This document shows, in pieces, positions 19,121 through 27,615 of a DNA stretch of 46,825 nucleotides (positions are counted from its first letter, which is position 1; each line of letters starts with the position of its first letter). The stretch is from assembly GCA_913061285.1 (NCBI GenBank), contig CAJXVR010000016.1:1-46825 (forward strand). The letters run 5' to 3'. Below the pieces are notes generated by a model, which saw nothing but the letters and a program-made list of their open reading frames with translations, searched no databases and was not told the DNA's origin. This stretch comes from an uncultured Verrucomicrobiota bacterium (GTDB taxonomy: Bacteria > Verrucomicrobiota > Verrucomicrobiia > Limisphaerales > AAA164-E04). The position numbers and the translations under genes are program-made.

Positions 19121-20398
19121 CTAGGCCGCTGACGCCCTCGCGGACTCGCTGTGAGGGACACCATAGGGCAGCTCATTGGGAAGCGGCGCAAAATCACGAA
19201 TGGCGTCCCAGAGCCGGGAGAAATCCTTGTTAACATCCCCAGACAAGCAATCGGTCACGTCCCCCGCAAGTTCTGGATGTTTCTCCGTCAAATCACGAAA
19301 ACTAAACTCGGGATTATAGAATGCATAGATTAGCTTCCGCATGTTCTCGGTTCCTTGAATCATCACCTCAGAATACGCCTTGAATTGAGACGGATTGAGG
19401 TTGTCTTCGGCCAGCGCACGGGCCACGTTTTCGCCAGCAGCAACACCCGATTTCAAAGCGAGCAACAAGCCAGAGGAAAAAACGGGGTCAAGAAACCCAA
19501 AGGCATCCCCAGCCAAGAGCAATCCTTCCTCAGCACAAAACTCGGATCGAAACGTGTATTCACTCGTAGCAAAATGCTTCCCTACTTGTTCCCCCGATTC
19601 CAAATGATCTTTGATCCAAAGATTCTGTTCGATCTCTCGTTCGAAAATCGTCTTAGGATCCTTCACTCCCTCCCGGGTCAAATACTTTCCTTCAGCCACA
19701 ACTCCAACGCTGACCATATCATCATGCTGAGGGATATACCAAAACCACCCCTTCTCCGGAACAAAGGCCACGGTCGTCGCTCCCGCGTCTATGCCCTCAT
19801 CCCGCTTGGCCCCTTTGTAGTAGGTCCACACGGCGATCTTGTTGAGGTAGGGATCGCGTTTGCGCCACTGTTTTCGGGAAGCCGCAAACGCTTCCTTCCC
19901 AGAGCAATCAATTGTCATTCGAGCCGATAGTTCCCGTTCCGTCCCATCCGCCAATTTAACCTGAACACCTCGCGTGACCGCACCATCCGAAAGCAGTCCT
20001 TTTACGGTGACCTCTTCAAAGACTGTCGCCCCCTTATCACGGGCATTATCCATCAGCATCTGATCAAATTCGTCCCTTCGAACCTGCCAGGTTTGCGACA
20101 CATCCTCATCGTAACGCGATGAGAAATAAAACGGTTGTGACGCCTTCCCTGAGGGGGCAACAAACTGAACACTGTATTTCTTAACAAAGGGGGAGGAGCG
20201 CATCTTATCGATCAGGCCAAGTCGCTTCAGGGGATGATAGGTGAAGGGAATCATCGACTCGCCCACCTTGTAACGAGGAAACTTTTCACGCTCCAAAACA
20301 AGCACCTCTCGCCCGGCCTCAGCCAAGACAGCCGCTGCACTACAACCGGCAGGACCGCCTCCAATCACAATCACATCGTAATGGCTTTTATCTTCCAT
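19121..20398 (-). CDS. FAD-dependent oxidoreductase, flavin-halogenase-like
   Basis: DVIVIGGGPAGCSAAAVLAEAGREVLVLEREKFPRYKVGESMIP; GWFWYIP; GDAFGFLDPVFSSGLLLALKSG; ATG at 20398 preferred over 20431. Confidence 0.85.
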   Translation of the reverse strand: MEDKSHYDVIVIGGGPAGCSAAAVLAEAGREVLVLEREKFPRYKVGESMIPFTYHPLKRLGLIDKMRSSPFVKKYSVQFVAPSGKASQPFYFSSRYDEDVSQTWQVRRDEFDQMLMDNARDKGATVFEEVTVKGLLSDGAVTRGVQVKLADGTERELSARMTIDCSGKEAFAASRKQWRKRDPYLNKIAVWTYYKGAKRDEGIDAGATTVAFVPEKGWFWYIPQHDDMVSVGVVAEGKYLTREGVKDPKTIFEREIEQNLWIKDHLESGEQVGKHFATSEYTFRSEFCAEEGLLLAGDAFGFLDPVFSSGLLLALKSGVAAGENVARALAEDNLNPSQFKAYSEVMIQGTENMRKLIYAFYNPEFSFRDLTEKHPELAGDVTDCLSGDVNKDFSRLWDAIRDFAPLPNELPYGVPHSESARASAA

Positions 20399-20433
20399 GC
20401 TGCACTCTGCCCTTTCAGGGTCGAAAATCAAAT

Positions 20434-21000
20434 CTAGACACCCGGCAAGATTTCCAAAACCTTCGCCAATAATTCCCCATTCGGTTTGGTCAAAGTATTG
20501 ACTCGGCCATAACGATTCGCAACGCCAGCATCCGCTAACAATTCGTCTAGATAAGGAACGGAGGGGATACAGAAGAATTCACTGGGCCGACTCACATAGG
20601 CCACACTGAAGTCATCGAGAATCTGACCGAGAGGTTTCTCCCCTGCCACGATAGCCTCCCTTGCTTGAGGCTCGAAGGGGGCAAGCATGATCCGGATCAC
20701 GCCGTACTCCACGGGCTTGGCTGAGCTTTCCTTGCACAAAACCACTTCGCGATCTAAGGCATCCGCACCCTGCTCGAGATGCAAACGCTTCAAGACCAAA
20801 GATCCGCCATGATACCGTTTCAGCGTCGACGTCATATCTGCGTCATGCACCAACAAGGTACGATAAGGCTCAGGAAGCTCAGCCGCGGCGACCGCGTTCA
20901 ATTCAGGCGCTTCCAATCCGTGACGAGAAAACGCCTCTCTCAAGAGATCTTGAGGCTGCCTCACAGAATGAGCAGTCCGAGTGACCGTATCCTCAAGCAT
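20434..21000 (-). CDS. Chorismate pyruvate-lyase (UbiC/DUF98)-like protein
   Basis: LLVHDADMTSTLKRYHGGSLVLKRLHLE...DREVVLCKESSAKPVEYGVIRIMLAPF...AREAIVAGEKPLGQIL pattern. Confidence 0.6.
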   Translation of the reverse strand: MLEDTVTRTAHSVRQPQDLLREAFSRHGLEAPELNAVAAAELPEPYRTLLVHDADMTSTLKRYHGGSLVLKRLHLEQGADALDREVVLCKESSAKPVEYGVIRIMLAPFEPQAREAIVAGEKPLGQILDDFSVAYVSRPSEFFCIPSVPYLDELLADAGVANRYGRVNTLTKPNGELLAKVLEILPGV

Positions 21001-22342
21001 ATCGGACGTTTCGATGTTCCGGCAAAAAGAACTCGTGCAAGAGCCGGTCTACCTGCAGAAGACCATCACGATTCAATCGAATCTCGTCACCTTCGACAGT
21101 CAGAAATCCCCAATCCTTGATCTGTTGTAATGGGGCCGCAAAGCGTTTGAGCACATCCGTGTTGAACTTCTCATTAAAGTACTGGCAGCTAGACCGGCCG
21201 AGCTTTAGTTGAAGAATGAACTCCCGTATCAATCGCTCGTCATCGCTTGGCGTCAGTCCACGATAGACGGGTAGTTTCCCATCCAAGAGATCGTTCACAT
21301 AGGGCTCAAAGTCATGCTGATTCTGGTAGTGAGTACCACCGATATGCCCAAAGGATGCAACGCCAAGCGCAAGAAGATCCGCCCCTGCCCAAAGTTGATC
21401 TCTGTAGATAAAACTTGTCTTCGTCTTGTCTTTGACTGCCGTGTAGGCACTTCCTATTGTGTAGCCTTCTGCCTCGAGCGCAGCGAATGCTTCTTTGACC
21501 CAGCGACGTTTTGTTTCCCAGTCTGCCACCGGAGCAACAAGCTTCCCAGCCTCTCTCATCTCTTTGTAAATGGTGGTGTTGTAGGGAACTTCCATCTGAT
21601 AAATCGTGACACTGTCAGGACTCAATTCCAGGGTCTTTTCGATACATCGTTTCCAGTTATCCTCGGTCTCTTCAACCATGCCAGCAATCAGATCAATATT
21701 GATCTGAGGAAACTCGAGTTCTCGCGCATATTCATAGGCACGACCAATCTCTTTGGTTCGATGAGCCCGACCGTTTATCTCAAGAATGTGATCGTCGAAA
21801 TTCTCAATACCCAAGCTCAATCGGGTCACCCCAATGTCTCGGATAGCCTTCAGTTTGTGGGGCGTTAGCGTCCCTGGCTCGCACTCGAAAGCGACCTCCC
21901 GGGCCTTGTCCCAAGGCAGGGTTCGCTTCAAGTCGTCAGTGAGCTGTGTCAACTGATCCACGGACAGATACGAGGGTGTGCCCCCTCCGAAGTAGATGAA
22001 ATCTAAATCTCGATCCCCGATGAAGGGTTGCTGCCGGTAGAGCTCTAACTCCTTGGCGGCCGCCTTGAGATAGCCGTTAATCGCAGCGGCATTCTTGTCA
22101 GTGTAGACTCGGAAGTAGCAAAAATGACAACGTTTGCGGCAAAAGGGAATATGAAGATACAAGCCGAGAGGCGTGTCAGGACTTGGAGGTCTTGCGATCG
22201 CTGCCTCAAACTCGTCTGCGCCCTCGTTCTTCCATGACGAAAAAGGCGGGTAGTTGGAAACAAAATAATTTCCAACGGTCGTGTCTTTCCCTTTCGAAGA
22301 AGTCTTAGCTTGCTCGATGGTGGTCTCTGTCTTTTCGCTCAT
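20993..22342 (-). CDS. Radical SAM protein, coproporphyrinogen III oxidase (HemN/HemW)-like family
   Basis: LGLYLHIPFCRKRCHFCYFRVYTDKN (CxxxCxxC), FIYFGGGTPSYL, FECEPGTLTPHKLKAIRDIGVTRLSLGIENFDDHILEINGRAH, NIDLIAGMVEET. Confidence 0.9.
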   Translation of the reverse strand: MSEKTETTIEQAKTSSKGKDTTVGNYFVSNYPPFSSWKNEGADEFEAAIARPPSPDTPLGLYLHIPFCRKRCHFCYFRVYTDKNAAAINGYLKAAAKELELYRQQPFIGDRDLDFIYFGGGTPSYLSVDQLTQLTDDLKRTLPWDKAREVAFECEPGTLTPHKLKAIRDIGVTRLSLGIENFDDHILEINGRAHRTKEIGRAYEYARELEFPQINIDLIAGMVEETEDNWKRCIEKTLELSPDSVTIYQMEVPYNTTIYKEMREAGKLVAPVADWETKRRWVKEAFAALEAEGYTIGSAYTAVKDKTKTSFIYRDQLWAGADLLALGVASFGHIGGTHYQNQHDFEPYVNDLLDGKLPVYRGLTPSDDERLIREFILQLKLGRSSCQYFNEKFNTDVLKRFAAPLQQIKDWGFLTVEGDEIRLNRDGLLQVDRLLHEFFLPEHRNVRYA

Positions 22343-22362
22343 TAGACTTCAATTCCGATTAA

Positions 22363-23517
22363 CTATTTCCCAAAGGCGTAAACCACGCCATCTTCCGCCC
22401 CAACAATGACCCATTGATCAATCACCGCCGGCGAAGCAATAATCGATTCCCCAATTTCATAGGACCAACGTTCCTTCCCATCACTCAAGGAGATGATATA
22501 GAGTCGTCCATCACTGGAACCAACCACCACCTCGTCCTGAGCAACGACGGGAGAACTGTCGACCTTTCCGCGAGTCGAAAACCTCCATTTCTCCTCGCCG
22601 GTTTCACGATTGATGCAGTGAAGCCGTTTGTCTCGGCCTCCAACGATAACCCAGTCATCGGTGATCGCCGGAGATGAATAGTAAGGAAAATTACGATCGC
22701 GATAGGTCCATTTCAACGCGCCTTCCTCAAGATCCACACAGAGAAACTCGCTCTCATAGTGGCCCACATAAACCCGGTTGCCATCCATCGCCGCTGACCC
22801 AGGGATATAGGCCCCCGCTTCAATCTCTTTCACCTTCTGGCCGTCGGCCAGTGAGATCACATGAAGTAAGGCATCACAGCCACCAAACACTGTCTTGCCA
22901 TCCGAAACCGCCGGTGCTCCATTGATGTAATTGCCCGTCTCATACTTCCAAATCTCCTTACCGGTCAATGCATCCACGCAGTGAAGAAAGTAATCGTAGC
23001 TTCCGGTAACGATCCAATTCGATTTGCCATCTGGAGACTTCACCCAATTTGGAGCGCCGAGGATTTGATCCATTGTCTCGTATTTCCAGACGGGCTCACC
23101 GGAACGTTTTTTGAACGCATAGAGAAATCCATCGCCAGACCCCACATACACGTAATCACCAAGGACCAGCGGAGAGGATTCGATCATTCCGTCCGTCACT
23201 TGCTTCCATTTCTCCTTACCGGTCTTAAGGTCGAGGGCATAGAGATAACCATTGTCGGCGCCCAGATAAACCGTGCCATCCTCGATCGCTGCCGAAGATT
23301 TAATCGGATCCCCCGCCTTAAACGACCACTTTAGAACTGGCTTTGCTGGAAGCTTTGCTGGGCTCACCCCGGTCAGGGCCGGCCCGCCACGGAACATCGG
23401 CCAAGACTCCAAGCTCGCCATCCCCTCGCCGAGCACGGATCGCCCTTGAAAGGCCGCCAACACAGCAATGAAAGTAATCGCTGTTTTCGAAAGTAATTTC
23501 ATCATCACCTTAGGCAT
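22363..23517 (-). CDS. Secreted PQQ-type beta-propeller repeat protein
   Basis: Repeated VYLGADNGYLYALDLKTGKEKWK / YVGSGDGFLYAFKKRSGEPVWKYE blades; signal peptide. Confidence 0.93.
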   Translation of the reverse strand: MPKVMMKLLSKTAITFIAVLAAFQGRSVLGEGMASLESWPMFRGGPALTGVSPAKLPAKPVLKWSFKAGDPIKSSAAIEDGTVYLGADNGYLYALDLKTGKEKWKQVTDGMIESSPLVLGDYVYVGSGDGFLYAFKKRSGEPVWKYETMDQILGAPNWVKSPDGKSNWIVTGSYDYFLHCVDALTGKEIWKYETGNYINGAPAVSDGKTVFGGCDALLHVISLADGQKVKEIEAGAYIPGSAAMDGNRVYVGHYESEFLCVDLEEGALKWTYRDRNFPYYSSPAITDDWVIVGGRDKRLHCINRETGEEKWRFSTRGKVDSSPVVAQDEVVVGSSDGRLYIISLSDGKERWSYEIGESIIASPAVIDQWVIVGAEDGVVYAFGK

Positions 23518-24116
23518 AAACTCTCACAACAGCCACTTTAGTTCTCGCATTCCGAACGAACTCGGAAACCGAATGCGCTATCCTGACCCCGGAAACTATT
23601 CCGCAACCCTCTCCCCAAAGCAACGAAATAATACCTACACGTATCAAATTCAGCAATTATTCCGCCCCATGCTCAGAGAAGCGGCACTGTGGAGGGTGAG
23701 GAAAACGGATGATGGTAGTCAAAACGCAAACGAGCACCGGATGATTAGCCCGATGCTCGTCTACAACCATAACAACCAAACCAATTCACGTAAGACGCGA
23801 TTGAGTAACTGTATCCTTAGGGACAGAGAACAATAATAACTACACAGACTCAGATCACCCCAAGCCAGATTTCGTTCAAACAAATGTCACATTGATGAGA
23901 AAAGTTCCCCCAAGCAGGAACGATCACTACGCAACAATTAACCTTTAACCTATTGACTATTAACTAGTTACAATTCAAACCTCACAAATCCCCGCAGCGC
24001 CATGAAGAAAGGCAAAATAGCGAACTTGGAGAACATTCATATTCGGAGCCAAGGAAAGTAGGAGTCACCGATCACATCACCCTCTTCCATACCCGACCAA
24101 GCTGGAAAAAAGGCTG

Positions 24117-24157
24117 AATCCAGATTGAAGCGCATTTCTTGACACTTAATCTGGATT
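24117..24157. repeat. Perfect 10-bp inverted repeat AATCCAGATT / AATCTGGATT
   Basis: Arms 24117-24126 and 24148-24157, 21-nt spacer, upstream of the MBL gene. Confidence 0.6.
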
Positions 24158-24294
24158 TGTCACTCAGAGAGCGATTAAATCGATCACCGACCGACACGGC
24201 TGCTCCCTCGAGCCACTGGTCCCGACCCGATCCGAATTTCCAATGATTCGAACCATGGCGTGGCCAGGGAGACTTCGGTCGGTCAAGACGTCTC

Positions 24295-25671
24295 ATGCGA
24301 ATTACGAATCTAAACCCACGTGAAGATATTGGTGCCAGCTCTTGGTACCTCGACCTTGAGGGCAACGGGCTCCTCATGGATGCGGGCGTCCACCCGAAGC
24401 TCTCCGGTCGCGAGAGCCTCCCCCGTTACGAGATCATTCGCGATAAACAGGTCGATACCATCGCTCTCACGCACTGCCACCACGATCACGTCGGATCATT
24501 ACCGGTAGCCGTCAGGCAGTTTCCAGACGCTCACGTGATGATGTCTGAACTCAGTTACTTTATTGTCGAGCGCGTCCTTCATAATTCCGTGAACGTGATG
24601 AAACGCCAGCGAGATGAGCTCGGCATTACGGAATACCCGTTTTATTCCCATCGCGAGCTCGATGAGATTGCCTACCTATTTCAAGGCTACAAATACAACC
24701 GAGAAATCGAATGGGCCTCACCGAAGCACGCGAAATTGGGCACCAACTCGCCGACGCTAGAATTCTGCGATGCCGGACATGCCTTGGGTTCGGCTGGAAT
24801 TATGGTGCGCGGAGAAAAGGAGACGATCTTCTATACAGGAGACGTCTGTTTCAGCGATCAAACGCTTCTCAAGGGAGCCCGATTCGAAGACATCAAGGCC
24901 GATGTTCTCATCTTAGAAACCACTCGAGGGAATCGGGAAATCCCGGAAGGCTTCTCTCGTCAAAAAGAAATGGAGCGCTTGGCTGGTGAGATCGAGAAAG
25001 TGATTCAACGCAAAGCCAACGTCCTCATCCCAACTTTTGCCCTTGGCCGTACTCAGGAGATTCTCGCCCTTCTGGCCCTCATGATGAAAGAGGGTAAGCT
25101 CCGGGAACAACCCATCTACATTGGAGGTCTCGGTCGAGTCTTCACCGAGATCTATGATCTTGAAGCGCATCGTGCGAATCGTAATCACAGCAGCCTGAGC
25201 CTCCACGAAAGCTTGAATCTCGTCGTGTTGGATCGAAAACGACAGGAAGCCATGAAAATGAAGGGTAGTCGCCTGTTCGTGCTCACGGCAGGCATGATGA
25301 CCGAGCAGACCCCTGCTCATGAACTCGCGATTCGAATGGTCGAAGACGAGAAGCAGGCCATTTTCTTTGTTGGCTACGCCGATCCTGACACTCCGGCCGG
25401 CCGACTGAGAGCAGCCAAACAAGGGGAGACCTTTCACTTCAGTCAATCCGGCGGCGAGCTCACTCGAAAATGTGATCTCCAGGAGTTCGACCTAACCGCC
25501 CATGCCAACCGCGGTGAACTCCTTGATTTCGTGGGCCAAGTCGACCCTCATACTGTCATCCTCGGACATGGTGATCCAGAATCGCGCCAATGGTTTGAAC
25601 AACAAATCAAGCTGCGGCATCCAAAGATGAAGGTCCTCCAGCCTGGTTCGGGTGAAACGGTAGAAGCCTAG
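24295..25671 (+). CDS. MBL-fold beta-CASP-type RNA-processing/exonuclease-like protein
   Basis: LTHCHHDHVGSLP, DAGHALGSAGIMV, FYTGDVCFSDQTLL, LIPTFALGRTQEILALL, ILGHGDPESRQWF. Confidence 0.88.
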   Translation: MRITNLNPREDIGASSWYLDLEGNGLLMDAGVHPKLSGRESLPRYEIIRDKQVDTIALTHCHHDHVGSLPVAVRQFPDAHVMMSELSYFIVERVLHNSVNVMKRQRDELGITEYPFYSHRELDEIAYLFQGYKYNREIEWASPKHAKLGTNSPTLEFCDAGHALGSAGIMVRGEKETIFYTGDVCFSDQTLLKGARFEDIKADVLILETTRGNREIPEGFSRQKEMERLAGEIEKVIQRKANVLIPTFALGRTQEILALLALMMKEGKLREQPIYIGGLGRVFTEIYDLEAHRANRNHSSLSLHESLNLVVLDRKRQEAMKMKGSRLFVLTAGMMTEQTPAHELAIRMVEDEKQAIFFVGYADPDTPAGRLRAAKQGETFHFSQSGGELTRKCDLQEFDLTAHANRGELLDFVGQVDPHTVILGHGDPESRQWFEQQIKLRHPKMKVLQPGSGETVEA

Positions 25672-25717
25672 CGTTTCAACAGCAGCCGCGGCTCCGCAAA
25701 CATTATTTGATACTCTT

Positions 25718-26344
25718 ATGCTTCGATTCAGAGTCTTTGGTTTTCCCGTTAGTGTCGAATGGTTCTTCTGGTTGATTTGTTTTATGCTCGGAGGCGGGAT
25801 CCGCATGAACTCGCTCAACGATTTACCGGGGATTCTCCTCTGGATGATTGCGGTCTTTTTCTCGATTCTCGTCCATGAGCTCGGCCACGCATTCGTCGGC
25901 CAACGCTATGGCGCCACGCCGGCCATCCATCTTCACGGAATGGGCGGCCTCACGATTCTTCCCGGAAACGCATTCACTCGAAAACAGAGTATCGCTGTGA
26001 GCGCAGCAGGACCCGCCGCAAGTTTGGCTCTTGGAATTGCTACCCTACTCTTCGTTCAAGTCCTGCCCCCTACCACTGCCGGAGGACGCTTACTTACAAA
26101 CTACATGCTCTGGATCAATTTCTTTTGGACCGTCATCAATCTGCTTCCCATTCTACCGCTCGATGGCGGGCAGATTCTACGCGATCTTCTTGGCCCCAAA
26201 CGGTCAGAAGTGACACGTTGGCTCGGAGTGATCTTCGCAGGGGCCGCTGCTTTCTGGGCATTCGATGTCGGCCAATTGTACTTGGGTCTCATGCTCGCCT
26301 ATCTTGGCTTCATGAACTACCAACAACAGCCCATGGGCCGCTAG
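25718..26344 (+). CDS. Site-2 protease-like (M50) membrane metalloprotease
   Basis: HELGH in FSILVHELGHAFVGQRYG; NLLPILPLDGGQILRDLL. Confidence 0.92.
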   Translation: MLRFRVFGFPVSVEWFFWLICFMLGGGIRMNSLNDLPGILLWMIAVFFSILVHELGHAFVGQRYGATPAIHLHGMGGLTILPGNAFTRKQSIAVSAAGPAASLALGIATLLFVQVLPPTTAGGRLLTNYMLWINFFWTVINLLPILPLDGGQILRDLLGPKRSEVTRWLGVIFAGAAAFWAFDVGQLYLGLMLAYLGFMNYQQQPMGR

Positions 26345-26383
26345 ATGTCCTGATTCTCCAAAGACTCCCCCTAGGACGTCTAG
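26341..26383. terminator. Inverted repeat spanning both stop codons of convergent genes
   Basis: ctagatgtcct (26341-26351) / aggacgtctag (26373-26383), 11 bp with one wobble-type mismatch. Confidence 0.4.
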
Positions 26384-27549
26384 CTGAGACCACGTTTTGC
26401 CAGTTCAGCAAGGGTCCAACGGTACTCATCGACCAGTTGGTCAACCACACTACGGCGTTTCATTTCCGCTGGTAGTACTTCCCAGGTATAGGTTTCCATT
26501 TCGAAGTGAGAACAGATCCCGGGATGCTGTTTGATATAGTCTAAGGTCCCCTCAATATGATCCGACGTCGTCTCAAAGAGCTCACTCGGCTTGGTATGGA
26601 GAGGAATATGGAAATGAATCCGCCACTCCTCTGGCAGATGAGGAACAGCTGATACGTCGGCATTCAAAGCATTCTCAAGATCACGGTAACGCTGTAGCTT
26701 GCCGTCTGAATTCCGCTCAACGACCTGGTGAAAATAGATATCATCCGTGTACGCTTTCAATGCCTCTCTGGCCTCCGCCGTAGGATGCACCTTCAAGGCT
26801 GAGCTCAAATGAATCTTGCTGATTCGGATCTTGTGCTGGCGCAATCGACCAAGCGCTTCCGCGGGATTCTCGAACTCAACAGCGAGATGGCAGCAGTCGT
26901 AATTCACCCCCAGATGATCTTCAATTCGAAGGTCGCCTGAACGGTCCTTTCTCATATCCTCAAAGAAGCGAACCGTCTCGTCGCTTGTCTCGAGGTAGCA
27001 AAGCGGTTCAGGCTCCAAGCCCAAATGTAACTTCTTCCCAGTGGCACGACTCAACTGCTCAATGTGATCCACACATTTCCAAAGATTCTTCCGAGCTTCG
27101 CGGACTTGGCGATCGCTATTGATCAGTTCTTTGTAAGAAACCGGCACCGTGCTCACACTGCCATCAACGCCATCGGGAACGAGTTGCGCTAGTATGTCGA
27201 ATAGCAAGTTGGTGTATTCAAGCCGCTCAGGGGTGGTCCAATCGGGTTGATAAACTAATTCCTTCACCCGCGTACCGTGGAAGGTTCCATAAGGAAAACC
27301 GTTGATGGTGAAAACATAGCAATTCTCTTTCTCCAACCACTTCTGAAACGCGCTAAGCGTTCCCCCGTGGCTCAACTCCTTGGCCGCATCGTAGCCAAGC
27401 CGCAACCCAATAGCATAGGGCTTGTCCGGACAGACCTGTTTCCTGACTTCCAGGGTGTAGCGTTTGAGAGTATCGAACGTTTGGCTCCAACTCTCTCCCC
27501 GATGAATGTTGGTACAATACGCCAAGTGAAGGCCGTGGCTCAGTTTCAT
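26380..27549 (-). CDS. eboE: EboE-like metabolite-traffic protein (xylose-isomerase-like TIM barrel)
   Basis: MKLSHGLHLAYCTNIHRGESWSQTFDTLKRYTLEVR, FTINGFPYGTFHGTRVKELVYQPDWTTPERLEYT, LGLEPEPLCYLE. Confidence 0.8.
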   Translation of the reverse strand: MKLSHGLHLAYCTNIHRGESWSQTFDTLKRYTLEVRKQVCPDKPYAIGLRLGYDAAKELSHGGTLSAFQKWLEKENCYVFTINGFPYGTFHGTRVKELVYQPDWTTPERLEYTNLLFDILAQLVPDGVDGSVSTVPVSYKELINSDRQVREARKNLWKCVDHIEQLSRATGKKLHLGLEPEPLCYLETSDETVRFFEDMRKDRSGDLRIEDHLGVNYDCCHLAVEFENPAEALGRLRQHKIRISKIHLSSALKVHPTAEAREALKAYTDDIYFHQVVERNSDGKLQRYRDLENALNADVSAVPHLPEEWRIHFHIPLHTKPSELFETTSDHIEGTLDYIKQHPGICSHFEMETYTWEVLPAEMKRRSVVDQLVDEYRWTLAELAKRGLS

Positions 27550-27615
27550 AAGGTCTTAAATCGATCGATTAATAGTCTTGAGAAGCCACCCTCTGGATTC
27601 TCCCCCAGCGGACCG

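Noticed and set aside
23468-23836. 122-aa plus-strand ORF in the intergenic region
   Set aside because: Overlaps the PQQ-propeller signal peptide antisense; composition is not protein-like.
24186-24283. 9-bp inverted repeat ACCGACCGA / TCGGTCGGT
   Set aside because: Arms are 80 bp apart and simple (CCGA repeats); probably chance.
24072-24377. 101-aa minus-strand ORF upstream of the MBL gene
   Set aside because: Overlaps the true MBL start antisense; no motif or RBS.
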